64,000 nt of DNA, from assembly GCA_022834735.1 (NCBI GenBank), contig BQKD01000001.1, positions 2,209,659-2,273,658 on the forward strand, in the 5' to 3' direction. Source of the stretch: Erysipelotrichaceae bacterium OPF54. Lineage in GTDB: Bacteria > Bacillota_I > Bacilli_A > Erysipelotrichales > Erysipelotrichaceae. Below, in pieces: positions 25,828 to 35,202 of the stretch (position 1 is its first letter; each line of letters begins with the position of its first letter). The notes below the pieces were generated by a model. The model searched no databases and had not been told where the DNA came from. It worked only from the letters and a program-made list of their open reading frames with translations. Both the position numbers and the translations under genes were made by a program.

Positions 25828-26868
25828 TTATTGTTCGTAACCATAGTAGGCAAGATCCCCGCTCTGGTCATACGAATAATCCGTACCTTCATCATACCAG
25901 CCATTTCCATAATAGTCGTAGCTGTTTGACTCCTCCGGAGCTGCTGTGCCGAAATTCAGAGTGATCTCCACGCCCGACTCTTTCTCTTCAGGGACCTGCA
26001 CCGCCACGCTCTGTCCATTGAGGGCAATGGCATTGTTGTTGTAGGATGAAACAACAAGACGATACGTCTGCCCCTCTGTGATGTCGAGCACCGTGCTGAA
26101 ATCGGAAGTCTGCTCTTTCGACGCATCGCCGGCCACGAGTTCGTCCCCTCTGTAAATTTCGATCTTCGTCGCCGAAGGGACCGACACAGTAAACTGAACG
26201 ACCCACGGCATCGCCTGTTCGGAAGTAATATATACGGTATTGGGCTGCGAGGAAACCGATTCCAGGCTCAAAGCCGTTTTCGATTCCTCCAGCTGAGTTT
26301 CTTTTCTCTGCTGCGATAAACGCTGTGTTTCCTGTTCTTTTTTCTGAAGTTCGGCCTGCCGTTCGCTTTCGCGCGCCTTTTCCTCGTTGGCGCTCAAAGC
26401 CGAGCTGACCGCATTCGTTACGATAAAACCGCCCACGACCAGCACGATCAGAAACCATCCTAACGGGGTCAGGCGACGCTTTGACCAGTGCAGAGAACGC
26501 GAGGTCCTCGAAATGCTTGACTGGAAATGCGACGATCCTCTTTTCTTCGTCTTTTTTCCGGCTTTGACCTTCGGCATATTTTCAACGATCTGACGCTGTG
26601 CCTGGGTCAGGGCCATATTCTTTTTGTGGGCATGGTATTTGATCGTCTGATCAACTTCAGTGGAAATCGCATCCCAGTTTACACCGATCGCGCCGGCATA
26701 GGAATGCACAAAATATCGAACAAATGAATAGTCATCTGAAAAAACATCAAGATTATTTTCTTCGATTGCCACGATGTACTCAGGCGCAAGACGCGTCTGC
26801 ATCGAAACATCTTGAACGGAAAGTTTTAAATCGATTCTTCGCTGTTTTAGAATTTGGTAATATGTCAC
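25828..26868 (-). CDS. rodZ: RodZ-like cell-shape protein (HTH, one membrane segment, DUF4115)
   Basis: 346 residues. Residues 5-75 form an XRE-type helix-turn-helix (LKLSVQDVSMQTRLAPEYIVAIEENN). A basic stretch precedes a single membrane segment at about 133-155 (PLGWFLIVLVVGGFIVTNAV). A Glu/Gln-rich coiled region follows, then a DUF4115-type beta domain outside. The tail is unusually rich in Tyr, Asp and Gly (SYDYYGNGWYDEGTDYSYD). RodZ links MreB to the wall-making machinery. It opens the rodZ-pgsA-cinA-recA cluster. Confidence 0.88.
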   Translation of the reverse strand: MTYYQILKQRRIDLKLSVQDVSMQTRLAPEYIVAIEENNLDVFSDDYSFVRYFVHSYAGAIGVNWDAISTEVDQTIKYHAHKKNMALTQAQRQIVENMPKVKAGKKTKKRGSSHFQSSISRTSRSLHWSKRRLTPLGWFLIVLVVGGFIVTNAVSSALSANEEKARESERQAELQKKEQETQRLSQQRKETQLEESKTALSLESVSSQPNTVYITSEQAMPWVVQFTVSVPSATKIEIYRGDELVAGDASKEQTSDFSTVLDITEGQTYRLVVSSYNNNAIALNGQSVAVQVPEEKESGVEITLNFGTAAPEESNSYDYYGNGWYDEGTDYSYDQSGDLAYYGYEQ

Positions 26869-27087
26869 TAAAACTTCCCCTTTCGGTAATTTATTATAAC
26901 AAATAAAACAACCGAAAAAAAGGACATATATCCTTTCTTGCGCGCCGTGCGCGTCTGCGCTTTCCGCTCTGACTCGCCGGCACTATACCCTTCCCTATTT
27001 ATATACGTATAAAAAGAGCGGAAGTGGACATATTTTTTTAAATAATTTATAAAGTCAAAATTAAAATTAACTTTATCAACCTTATAC

Positions 27088-27116
27088 AGTATAACATACA
27101 CAACAATTCTGTGCAA
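27088..27116 (-). promoter_or_regulatory. Promoter of the rodZ cluster
   Basis: TTGCAC (27111-27116) and TATACT (27088-27093) are 17 bases apart on the minus strand. About 220 bases of leader lie between it and rodZ. The rest of the gap 26869-27087 is AT-rich near the promoter and GC-rich near 26940-26985, with no other feature that I recognise. Confidence 0.7.
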
Positions 27117-27128
27117 TATAAGAAAAGA

Positions 27129-27156
27129 AAAAACCGGAATATTCCGGTTTGATTTT
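27129..27156 (-). terminator. Terminator after the DUF349 gene
   Basis: AAACCGGAATATTCCGGTTT is a perfect 20-base palindrome directly after the stop, with T-runs on both sides. Confidence 0.8.
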
Positions 27157-28314
27157 TTATTCGTCCGCCAGACGGGCGTCGATATCCGCGATCTGCTGCT
27201 CGAGCTCGTCGATAAAATCTTCCTTGTCATCGATCTCATTCTGGATATCAGCCATCGTTGCTTCGCTGACAAGACCGAACATATCGTTCTGAAGACGTTC
27301 GATCTGACGCTTCTGGTTGTTGATCAGTTCGACCTTTTTATTGCGGGCATCCAGCATCCTCGTTTTCCAGTCAAGCTGGCGCTGCTCGCTCATCTTCTTG
27401 AGACCGTCGAAGTATACATCGTTGGCAGCGCGGAAGTCCGCCCATACCCGGTCATCGCGTTCGCGTCCAGCAAAGCCGATCTTCTTCCATTCATTCGAAA
27501 GCGACTTCATGAATTCTGTATTTTCACGGGAATACACGCCGCCATCCGCAACCGCGCGGGCCTGTTCGACCAGTGCTTTTTTCTTTTCGTAGTTTTCCTC
27601 GCGGGAACGGGCCAGGTCATCATAATGCTCGTTGCGCCGGGTATAGAATTCCTGACGCGCATCATTGAATTCATGCCACAGGGCATCATCCACACGATTT
27701 CCCGCATGACCCACGCTCTTCCACTCGTCCATGAGCTCTTTCATCGCGTTGCTCGTTTTCTGCCATTCTGTCGAATCCTTCAGTTCCCTGGCGCGAACGA
27801 TCAAAGCTTCCTTTTTCTTTTTCGCTTCATCGAACTCGGCATGCATCTGCTCCCACGCATCGTGCTTGCGCTGATAGAACACATCACGGGCTGCCTGGAA
27901 TTCCGCCCACAGTCTGTCGTCGGTCTCGCGTCCGGCATGACCGGCCTTCTTCCATTCCTCCATCAGTTCGTTGGCTTCCTTGCTCGCCTTGTTCAGGTTG
28001 TCGGTCTCCGCCAGTTCCTTGGCGCGGCGGATCAGATCCTCTTTTGCCGCCTCGGCTTCTTTATAAACCTCTCCGCGTTTTGCATACACTGCATCGAGGG
28101 CCGCCTCAAATTCGTCCCTCAGCTGGTCCTCGTAATCCGATTCCCAGTAATGGATCCGTTTCCAGCGCTTTTTGAGATCGCGAAGATCCCTCTGGGTCTG
28201 GTTCCAGTTCGAAGACTCCTGGAAGTTTTTAGCTTCTTCCACTAATTCCTCCTTGAGCGAAATGTCCGCATCCATGTCTTCAACTTCGTACAATTCATCA
28301 TTCATCTGTGCCAT
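27157..28314 (-). CDS. DUF349 repeat protein
   Basis: 385 residues from the ATG at 28314 (MAQMNDEL), which has a GAGGAAA ribosome site. The protein is almost all helix, with four DUF349-like repeats of about 70 residues, each holding a W-K-x-G/HAGRxxDDxxW pattern (EEWKKAGHAGRETDDRLWAE, DEWKSVGHAGNRVDDALWHE, NEWKKIGFAGRERDDRVWAD). A C-terminal coiled coil (about 320-385) ends IADIDARLADE. The function is unknown; it is probably cytoplasmic. Confidence 0.88.
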   Translation of the reverse strand: MAQMNDELYEVEDMDADISLKEELVEEAKNFQESSNWNQTQRDLRDLKKRWKRIHYWESDYEDQLRDEFEAALDAVYAKRGEVYKEAEAAKEDLIRRAKELAETDNLNKASKEANELMEEWKKAGHAGRETDDRLWAEFQAARDVFYQRKHDAWEQMHAEFDEAKKKKEALIVRARELKDSTEWQKTSNAMKELMDEWKSVGHAGNRVDDALWHEFNDARQEFYTRRNEHYDDLARSREENYEKKKALVEQARAVADGGVYSRENTEFMKSLSNEWKKIGFAGRERDDRVWADFRAANDVYFDGLKKMSEQRQLDWKTRMLDARNKKVELINNQKRQIERLQNDMFGLVSEATMADIQNEIDDKEDFIDELEQQIADIDARLADE

Positions 28315-28422
28315 ATGTTTCCTCACTCATAAGTTTTACTATCTAATACAATATTTTACACGTGTTTCCATAAATAAAAAAGGGATAAAGAGAATTTTTT
28401 TCAAATTATCCCGATCTTTTGC

Positions 28423-29685
28423 TTATTTTTCTTTTTCCAGATTCTCGCGGGCAATCGAAAGCATGAGCTTGATGCGGTTTTCCTGGTTCACTTTTGTCGC
28501 TCCCGGATCATAATCGATCGCCACGATATTCGCCTGCGGGTACGCTTTGCGGATCGCGCTCATCATTCCTTTGCCTACGATATGATTGGGCAGGCAGCCA
28601 AACGGCTGGGCACACACGATATTGCCGTAGCCTGATTCGGTCAGCTCGATCATTTCCGCCGTAAGCAGCCATCCCTCGCCCATCTTGCAGCCGTTGCCGA
28701 TAAAAGAAGTCACCATCTCCTTGAGATGCGCATAACTGCTTGGCGCCGTAAACGTCCCGTCTTCCTGAACGGCGCTGATCAGCTCCGTCTCGAAACGGGT
28801 CAGATACGAGAACATGACATGGGTCGCCTGCTGGCTGAATTTGCTACCGCCGTACAAATGGGTATCCTCCATCGGCATATCGATCGCGTACAGCAGAAAC
28901 TGCATGATGCCCGGCACCATGACCTCGCAGCCTTCGCCGGCAAGAAACTTCTCCAGCCCGTTATTGGCAAGCGGAGAATATTTGGCATAGATCTCGCCAA
29001 CGATCCCGACCTTTACTTTCGGAACGTCTTTTTGTTCGATCGAGCCGAATTCATGCACCATTTCCCGGTAATGCTTCCCTACCTGCTTCAATGAAAATCC
29101 GGTGTTGGCATCGAACCATCCGGATGTCCTTTCGACCCAGGACCGAACGAGCGCATCAGTCTGTCCCGGATGGACCTCGTACGGACGCACCTGATTGCTC
29201 AGCAGCATGAGCATATCGCCATAGGCCAGAGCCGCCAGCATGCGCCGCAGCATCGGGATCGTCAGCCGGAAACCCGGATTGTTCTCAAGCGTGCTCAGAT
29301 TGATCGTTACGACAGGAACGTGTCCAAGCCCGGCATCCCGAAGCGCCTTCCTGAGCAGATAGGCGTAGTTGCTCGCCCGGCATCCGCCGCCGGTCTGGCT
29401 CATGAGCAGCGCCACATGCTCGACATCGTACTTTCCGCTTTTGAGCGCATCGATCATCTGGCCGATCGTCAGCAGGGCCGGATAGCACGTATCGTTATGG
29501 ACATAGCGCAAGCCTTCCTCGACAACCTGCGGGCCGTCGTTTTGAAGGACCTCGATCTTGAAGCCGTAGCTTTGCAGGATATTACGCAGGATCATGAAAT
29601 GGGTCGTAAGCATGTTCGGGAACAGCAGGGTATGCGTTTCCTTCATTTCCTTCGTAAAAACATTTGTATTGACTCTATCCGACAT
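28423..29685 (-). CDS. 2-hydroxyacyl-CoA dehydratase-like subunit (HgdB-like)
   Basis: 420 residues from MSDRVNTNVFTKEM. Cysteines that may hold an iron-sulfur cluster are seen in VHNDTCYPALLTIGQ, SQTGGGCRASNYAYL and CAQPFGCLPNHIVGKG. The family reduces or dehydrates activated substrates, or acts on other hard-to-reduce groups, with electrons from its ATP-driven activator. It overlaps the activator gene by 11 bases. In many relatives both parts form one protein of about 1400 residues; here they are two. The substrate is unknown. Confidence 0.82.
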   Translation of the reverse strand: MSDRVNTNVFTKEMKETHTLLFPNMLTTHFMILRNILQSYGFKIEVLQNDGPQVVEEGLRYVHNDTCYPALLTIGQMIDALKSGKYDVEHVALLMSQTGGGCRASNYAYLLRKALRDAGLGHVPVVTINLSTLENNPGFRLTIPMLRRMLAALAYGDMLMLLSNQVRPYEVHPGQTDALVRSWVERTSGWFDANTGFSLKQVGKHYREMVHEFGSIEQKDVPKVKVGIVGEIYAKYSPLANNGLEKFLAGEGCEVMVPGIMQFLLYAIDMPMEDTHLYGGSKFSQQATHVMFSYLTRFETELISAVQEDGTFTAPSSYAHLKEMVTSFIGNGCKMGEGWLLTAEMIELTESGYGNIVCAQPFGCLPNHIVGKGMMSAIRKAYPQANIVAIDYDPGATKVNQENRIKLMLSIARENLEKEK

Positions 29686-32608
29686 GCTTTTTCCCTCTCT
29701 TTTCCTGAGCAGCCGCAAACAGCGAACGCAGACGGATCTTTACCGCGCCAAGATTAGTGATCTCGTCGATCTTGATCTGCGTATAGATCTTTCCGTTCTC
29801 CTCCAGAATTGCCCGCACCTCGTCCGTGGTAATGGCATCCAGACCGCATCCGAACGATACAAGCTGGACCAGATCGATCTTGTCATAACCGCACGAATTG
29901 ATAAAATCAGCTGCCGAATACAGCCGGGCATGATATGTCCACTGGTTGAGCACATCCGTATCTGCCTTGTGCGTATGATGTCCAAGACTGTCTTCGGACA
30001 GCAGGATAGCCCCTTCCTGCGTAATGAACTTGTCGATCCCGTGATTGATCTCTTCGTCCAGATGATACGGACGTCCGCACAATACAATGATCGGCAGCCC
30101 GTTTTCGACCCCGTAGGCATACAGGCGGTCACCTTCGCTGCGGATCTTTTCGAGATGCTGTCTGTAATGTTCGTAGGCATGATCCACTGCCGCATTTACT
30201 TCCTTCTTCGAGAAGCCATGATCAAACGTATCGTTCAGAAACTGACGGAAATGCTTCGCGAAATCCTTTGGCCGGTGTATGCCGAGATACGGATGCAGAA
30301 AGCGCACGTCCGAGCCTTCCGGAAGCGAGTTGTTGAGCACTTCCGGATAATAGGCCACGACCGGACAGTTATAGTGATTATCCGCCTTGTCCTCGTCAAA
30401 ATTATACGAAAGACATGGATAGAAGATCGTATCGATCCCGCGGTCTATCAGCAGTTTCAGATGCCCGTGCATCAGCTTGGCCGGATAGCACACAGTATCG
30501 CTTGGGATCGTGTTCTGACCGTCATGATACATTTTCTTTCCTGATTTTCCGGACAACTCGATCCCGAACCCGAGCTCGGTAAAAAGAGTATGCCAGAACG
30601 GCAGCAGCTCATACGTATTGAGCCCCATGAGCAGTCCGATCGTCTCGTATTTTCCTGATACAGAAGGATACGATTCCAGCAGATCCTTTTTAAACTCGTA
30701 CATTGAAGGCATCTTTTTTGCGTTCGAGCCCTGCACCGGACGGTCGCACTGATTGCCGCCGATAAAGCGTCCGCCATCCGCGAACGTGTTGATCGTCAGC
30801 CGGCAGTGATTCGTACAGCCCTGGCACGTTACGGCTGTGACCTTATGCGTAAACTTTTCAAGCGCCTCTTTGCCAAGCAGCGTGCTCGCTTCCTTTTTGT
30901 GCTCGAGAGCGTACAGCGCCGCGCCGTAGGCTCCCATCAGACCGGACAGTTCAGGACGGATGACTTCATGGCCGAGCTCCTGCTCAAAAGCCCGCAGCAC
31001 CGTATCGTTCAAAAAGGTACCGCCCTGCACGATCACATGGCTTCCGATCGAATCTTTATCTTTGATGCGGATGACCTTGTACAAGGCATTTTTCACGACA
31101 CTGATCGAAAGACCGGCCGCGATATTTTCAATGGTCGCGCCATCTTTCTGCGCCTGCTTGACCGATGAGTTCATGAACACGGTGCATCGTGATCCCAGAT
31201 CGACAGGACGGTTCGCAAACAGGCCGCGTCTGGCAAATTCGTCGATCGAATAGCCGAGCGCGCCCGCAAATGTCTGTAAAAAGGATCCGCAGCCCGAAGA
31301 GCACGCTTCATTCAAAAAGATATTGTCAATCGCCTGATTGCGGATCTGGAAGCATTTGATGTCCTGACCGCCGATATCAATGATGAAATCCACGTCCGGA
31401 TCGTACCGTTTGGCTGCCGTATAATGGGCAATCGTCTCTACGACCCCGAAATCGGCATGGAACGCATTTTTTATGATTTCCTCGCCATAGCCGGTCGTAG
31501 CGCTGGAAAGGATACGGGCATTCGGAAACGCCTCGTACAATTGTTCAAGAAAACCTTTCACCAGCGGGACCGGATTGCCGGCATTGGACATATAACGGGA
31601 AAAAACGACCTCGCCCTGCTCGTTGATGGCTGCCGCTTTCAATGTTGTCGAACCGGCATCGATCCCTACGCTCAGGCCGACCGGCTCCTGGCTCGTGGTC
31701 GTTATTTCCTGGGAGCGTTTCGGATGTTTTTCCGTGAACCGCTCGTATTCCTCTCTGGTTTCGAAGAGCGGCTGGCAGGACGCGTAGTTATCGCTCGATT
31801 TATATGCAGCCAGCGCTTTGAGCAGCGTATCGAAATGGAAATTTCTATCCTGCGAAAGCAGAGCGGCTCCATAAGAAACAAAATAAAGGGAATGTTCCGG
31901 ACATGTCCCCTGCAGCGAAAGCGCGTTGTCGAACGTTTCTCTCAGCTGCGAAAAAAAAGTGAGCGGTCCCCCTAGGTAAACGACATTTCCTTTGATCTGC
32001 CGTCCATGGGCGAGCCCGGCAATCGTCTGATTGGCAACCGCCGCAAAGATCGATGCCGATACATCCTCCTTGGTCGCGCCCTGATTGAGCAGCGGCTGAA
32101 TGTCGGATTTGGCAAATACGCCGCAGCGCGAAGCAATACTGTACACTTTTTTGTGGCTGGCTGCCAGCGCATTCATTTCATCCTGCGAAATGCCTAGAAG
32201 CGTTGCCATCTGGTCGATGAACGCCCCTGTCCCTCCGGCACAACTTCCATTCATGCATACGTCCATCGAGCCGGACAGAAAAAATATTTTGGCATCTTCT
32301 CCGCCAAGCTCGATCACGACATCGGTTCCCGGAAGCAGCATGTTGACGGCTTCCCGGGTCGCGTAAACTTCCTGAGCGAACGGGATATTCAGATCTTGGG
32401 CCAGTCCCATTCCTGCCGACCCGGATATGCATAAGCGAACACTCTCCTCTTCAGGAAATAATTTTCTGATTTCAGAAAGCATTTCGTTAACTTTTGAAGT
32501 GATTTGAGAGAAATGGCGTTCATACTGCTGATAAAGAATTTCGCCATCCTCGTTCAGAACGACGCTTTTCAAGGTCGTTGAACCTACGTCTAAGCCTATT
32601 CTGATCAT
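29675..32608 (-). CDS. Acyl-CoA dehydratase activase-like protein, two BadF/HgdC domains plus DUF2229
   Basis: 977 residues from MIRIGLDVGSTTLKSVVLN, with a strong GGAGGAGG ribosome site. Two ATPase domains of the ASKHA fold are seen: DVGSTTLK at residue 6 and DAGSTTLK near 325. Each has its own cluster-binding Cys region (CAGGTGAFIDQM with SRCGVFAKSDIQ; CSSGCGSFLQ with SRCTVFMNSSVKQ). The last 350 residues are DUF2229-like (LLMGLNTYELLPFWHTLF). It should inject electrons into the HgdB-like partner that follows. Expression probably depends on low oxygen, but no regulatory site is seen. Confidence 0.87.
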   Translation of the reverse strand: MIRIGLDVGSTTLKSVVLNEDGEILYQQYERHFSQITSKVNEMLSEIRKLFPEEESVRLCISGSAGMGLAQDLNIPFAQEVYATREAVNMLLPGTDVVIELGGEDAKIFFLSGSMDVCMNGSCAGGTGAFIDQMATLLGISQDEMNALAASHKKVYSIASRCGVFAKSDIQPLLNQGATKEDVSASIFAAVANQTIAGLAHGRQIKGNVVYLGGPLTFFSQLRETFDNALSLQGTCPEHSLYFVSYGAALLSQDRNFHFDTLLKALAAYKSSDNYASCQPLFETREEYERFTEKHPKRSQEITTTSQEPVGLSVGIDAGSTTLKAAAINEQGEVVFSRYMSNAGNPVPLVKGFLEQLYEAFPNARILSSATTGYGEEIIKNAFHADFGVVETIAHYTAAKRYDPDVDFIIDIGGQDIKCFQIRNQAIDNIFLNEACSSGCGSFLQTFAGALGYSIDEFARRGLFANRPVDLGSRCTVFMNSSVKQAQKDGATIENIAAGLSISVVKNALYKVIRIKDKDSIGSHVIVQGGTFLNDTVLRAFEQELGHEVIRPELSGLMGAYGAALYALEHKKEASTLLGKEALEKFTHKVTAVTCQGCTNHCRLTINTFADGGRFIGGNQCDRPVQGSNAKKMPSMYEFKKDLLESYPSVSGKYETIGLLMGLNTYELLPFWHTLFTELGFGIELSGKSGKKMYHDGQNTIPSDTVCYPAKLMHGHLKLLIDRGIDTIFYPCLSYNFDEDKADNHYNCPVVAYYPEVLNNSLPEGSDVRFLHPYLGIHRPKDFAKHFRQFLNDTFDHGFSKKEVNAAVDHAYEHYRQHLEKIRSEGDRLYAYGVENGLPIIVLCGRPYHLDEEINHGIDKFITQEGAILLSEDSLGHHTHKADTDVLNQWTYHARLYSAADFINSCGYDKIDLVQLVSFGCGLDAITTDEVRAILEENGKIYTQIKIDEITNLGAVKIRLRSLFAAAQEKRGKKHVG

Positions 32609-32680
32609 GTACCTCCTCCTTCTTCTTCCTAAAAAATATAGCATATTATATTCTATTTTCGCACGTCTGCCAACTCAAAC

Positions 32681-32707
32681 AAAAAAAGACAGTCCTATTC
32701 GACTGTC
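32681..32707 (-). terminator. Terminator of the MFS transporter gene
   Basis: The stem GACAGTC/GACTGTC overlaps the stop codon and is followed by seven T on the minus strand. Confidence 0.8.
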
Positions 32708-33891
32708 CGGGCAAGTTCAGGCTGTTCGGCAGACTGTCTGCGTCCATTCATCAGGGTGACGATCAGGACCCCTGACAGTGTGACACCGATCACGAAAGCC
32801 AGCATCGCGCTCATTCCGAATGTATCCTGCAGAAAGCCGCCGGTCATATTTCCAAGCGCTGCTCCGGCGCCCGAAGTCATGACCCCGATCATGGTCTGCC
32901 CCATGATCTGATCTTTCGGCTCCAGATTCTCGGCGACATAATAAGTAATGATCGGCGTAAAAAGTCCATAGGAAATTCCCTGACAGGCAAGGCCGGTCAG
33001 AAGCATCGGGATATTGAATGCAAAGCATGCCAGGCCGTTGCGCACTACATACATGACAGCCGCAAAAACGAGCAGGTTCTTTGTTTTGAAACGGCGCATC
33101 AGCCTTGGGGCGATGGTCATGAACGGCAGTTCGCTGGCAGCCATGAAAAAAGTGGCCAGACCGAGCATGGATGTATTTCCGCCAAGATTTTTAACAATAT
33201 TGATCAGATAGGTTCCAAGGCATGCGCTGCCCGCAAAAGCGAGGCCGAAGCCGGTCAGCAGACCGGTAAACTGGCGGTATTTTAACATGGTGGAAACAAT
33301 ATTCGATTTTTCCCGATCCGTTTTCTTTCCGGCTTTTGAATACGTGGCGGGAAGTATTTTCAGGATCGCAGCGACAAGCAGCGCACTGGCCACGAAAAGG
33401 ATACATAAAATGGTTGGCGGAAGGATGGCAGTCAGCTGTCCGGCTGCCAGAGCAGTTATGGCGTAGGAAACCGAACCAAGTCCTCTGGAAAGTCCGAAAT
33501 TGACAGGATAGCCGTCTTCAATGTAGTTCATGGCAATGGTGGATACAAGCGGCACCGTACTGATATTGATCGAGTACAGGATCATGTAAAGAGCGATAAT
33601 GAATACGCTCGAAACGGGTGCAAAGCCGATGGTCAGAAATAAAATGCAGGTGATCACATAAAACAGGATCAGGATCTGCTGAAGCGAATAATTTCTGATC
33701 TGCGCGCATTTCTGGGAAATGAGAGGCGAAAGAACGATCGTTACGACACTGGCTCCTCCGGTCGCGATGCCGATCTGGGTGTTGGTCAGTCCTTTGTACT
33801 GCAGAAGCACGGCGATGAATCCGTATAAAAAAAGGGCGTTCATCCAGTATGCGATATGCAGAAGATTGTATTTTGTCTGTAGTTTTTCCAT
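32695..33891 (-). CDS. MFS transporter (MFS_1-like, possible sugar permease)
   Basis: 398 residues, 12 membrane segments. The loop between segments 6 and 7 is basic (SKAGKKTDREKSN). The first segment region (NLLHIAYWMNALFLYGFIAVLLQYKG) resembles LacY/NupG-type permeases. It is divergent from an RpiR-type sugar-phosphate regulator that starts 146 bases away, so uptake of a sugar or nucleoside under RpiR control is likely; the substrate is unknown. Confidence 0.8.
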   Translation of the reverse strand: MEKLQTKYNLLHIAYWMNALFLYGFIAVLLQYKGLTNTQIGIATGGASVVTIVLSPLISQKCAQIRNYSLQQILILFYVITCILFLTIGFAPVSSVFIIALYMILYSINISTVPLVSTIAMNYIEDGYPVNFGLSRGLGSVSYAITALAAGQLTAILPPTILCILFVASALLVAAILKILPATYSKAGKKTDREKSNIVSTMLKYRQFTGLLTGFGLAFAGSACLGTYLINIVKNLGGNTSMLGLATFFMAASELPFMTIAPRLMRRFKTKNLLVFAAVMYVVRNGLACFAFNIPMLLTGLACQGISYGLFTPIITYYVAENLEPKDQIMGQTMIGVMTSGAGAALGNMTGGFLQDTFGMSAMLAFVIGVTLSGVLIVTLMNGRRQSAEQPELARTVE

Positions 33892-34036
33892 GATCCTCTC
33901 CTCCTTCTCCGCTTCTTAAAATATTCCTTTTCGCGGCAGGAGAAAAGTGGTTTTTGATTTCCGGTCTGCTGTTTCGGGTTGTTTTATTTTTTGAAGGATT
34001 CTAGCGAAACAGTGTATCTTCTGATAAAATAAAATT

Positions 34037-34933
34037 ATGTTGATCAAGGAAAAACTTAAACAGACAAAGTTTTCAGATTCCCAGCAGGCTGTGGTCGATT
34101 ATATGATGCAGCTCGGCCCTAAGATCAAGGATAAAACGGTTCGCCAGATCGCCAGAGAAACGTATACTTCCTCGGCAACTATGATCCGGATCGCGCACAA
34201 GCTGAATTATCCTGGATGGGAAGATCTGAAAAACGCGTTTATCGAAGAGCAGGAATACTTGTCGTCCCACTTTCAGGAAGTCGATGCCAACATTCCGTTT
34301 TCTAGATCGGATTCCCCCATGACAATTGCCAACCGGATCGCGGTGCTGGAAAAGGAGGCGATCAACGATACGCTCGCGCTCATCAACTGGGAAACGATCG
34401 AAAAAGCTGCTGCGCTGATCGGATCCCGGCGCATTGTCAATATTGTCGCCATGAACAACACGATCGCCCAGGCCGAGGAATTCATGTACAAAATGGGCCG
34501 CATCCAGAAAATGGTCATCGTACAGCCGCCTAGCGGCGAGGGCTTGTACAATGGTACGATCACTGACCCTACCTCGTGCATGATCGTCATTTCCTATACC
34601 GGGGAAACAGGCAATTTCATCCGCTGGATCCAGTACGCGAAAGAAGCCGGGATCCCGGTCATTGCCATCACATCGCTTGGAGATAATTCGATCAGCCGTC
34701 TTGCCGATCTGACGCTGCGCATCTGCACACGCGAAAAGATGTTCTCCAAGATTTCGTGGTACGCTTCGGAAGTTTCGATTTCCTATCTGCTCAATGTGCT
34801 GTACTCGCTTGTCTTTGCCGCTGATTACGACCATCATCTTGAAACAAAGGTAAAGCGCTCCAAAAAAATTGAACAGGGCCGCCATTCCTCGATCTCGATC
34901 ATCAGCGAAAGCCAGGATCCGGATCCTTTTTAG
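34037..34933 (+). CDS. RpiR family transcriptional regulator
   Basis: 298 residues. Residues 1-75 are the HTH_6 domain (TVRQIARETYTSSATMIRIAHKLNYPGW). The SIS sugar-phosphate-binding domain spans about 125-265 (RRIVNIVAMNNTIAQAEEF, MIVISYTGETGNFIRWIQYA, ITSLGDNSISRLADLTL). It probably controls the divergent MFS gene. The bases right before the ATG are AT-rich (GATAAAATAAAATT) with no clear ribosome site, so the mRNA may start close to the ATG. Confidence 0.9.
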   Translation: MLIKEKLKQTKFSDSQQAVVDYMMQLGPKIKDKTVRQIARETYTSSATMIRIAHKLNYPGWEDLKNAFIEEQEYLSSHFQEVDANIPFSRSDSPMTIANRIAVLEKEAINDTLALINWETIEKAAALIGSRRIVNIVAMNNTIAQAEEFMYKMGRIQKMVIVQPPSGEGLYNGTITDPTSCMIVISYTGETGNFIRWIQYAKEAGIPVIAITSLGDNSISRLADLTLRICTREKMFSKISWYASEVSISYLLNVLYSLVFAADYDHHLETKVKRSKKIEQGRHSSISIISESQDPDPF

Positions 34934-34957
34934 ATCGCCATCGGGCGGTCTTTTTTT
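34933..34957 (+). terminator. Terminator after the RpiR gene
   Basis: The stem GATCGCC/GGGCGGTC with a 3-base loop and seven T overlaps the stop. Confidence 0.85.
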
Positions 34958-35054
34958 GCATCTTAAAAGAAAACGAAAAGTAAGATCTATCAGTAAGCCT
35001 TATCTAACCGTTTTGCAGATGCTGCGCCTTGTCTTTCGTTTTTCTGCGTGGTAT

Positions 35055-35150
35055 AAAAAGGACATCTGAGGGAGTAATCAGCATTCTCAAATGCAGTAAT
35101 ATCGACATCCTGGCAATCTGCCCGGTATTACTTGAAAAGATGAGACTCAT
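35055..35150 (+). ncRNA. yybP-ykoY (manganese) riboswitch
   Basis: Characteristic pieces are in order: GAGGGAGTAATCAGC near 35068, CATCCTGGCAATCTGCCCGG near 35106, then GGTATTACTTG pairing back to the first strand, and GATGAGAC at the end. A terminator follows, and the next gene is a MntP-type manganese exporter, the classic target. Mn binding should prevent termination and raise export. Confidence 0.85.
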
Positions 35151-35185
35151 GAACGTGGTCTTTTTGCGTTCATGGGTCTTTTTTT
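35143..35185 (+). terminator. Riboswitch-controlled terminator before mntP
   Basis: GACTCATGAACG pairs with CGTTCATGGGTC, followed by seven to eight T. The 5' arm overlaps the riboswitch GAGAC segment, so ligand binding could block the stem. Confidence 0.8.
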
Positions 35186-35202
35186 ACGATAGGAGGAAGA
35201 AT

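Noticed and set aside
35029..35202. N-terminal extension of mntP
   Set aside because: It runs through the riboswitch and its terminator; the ATG at 35203 has the AGGAGG site and matches the family start.
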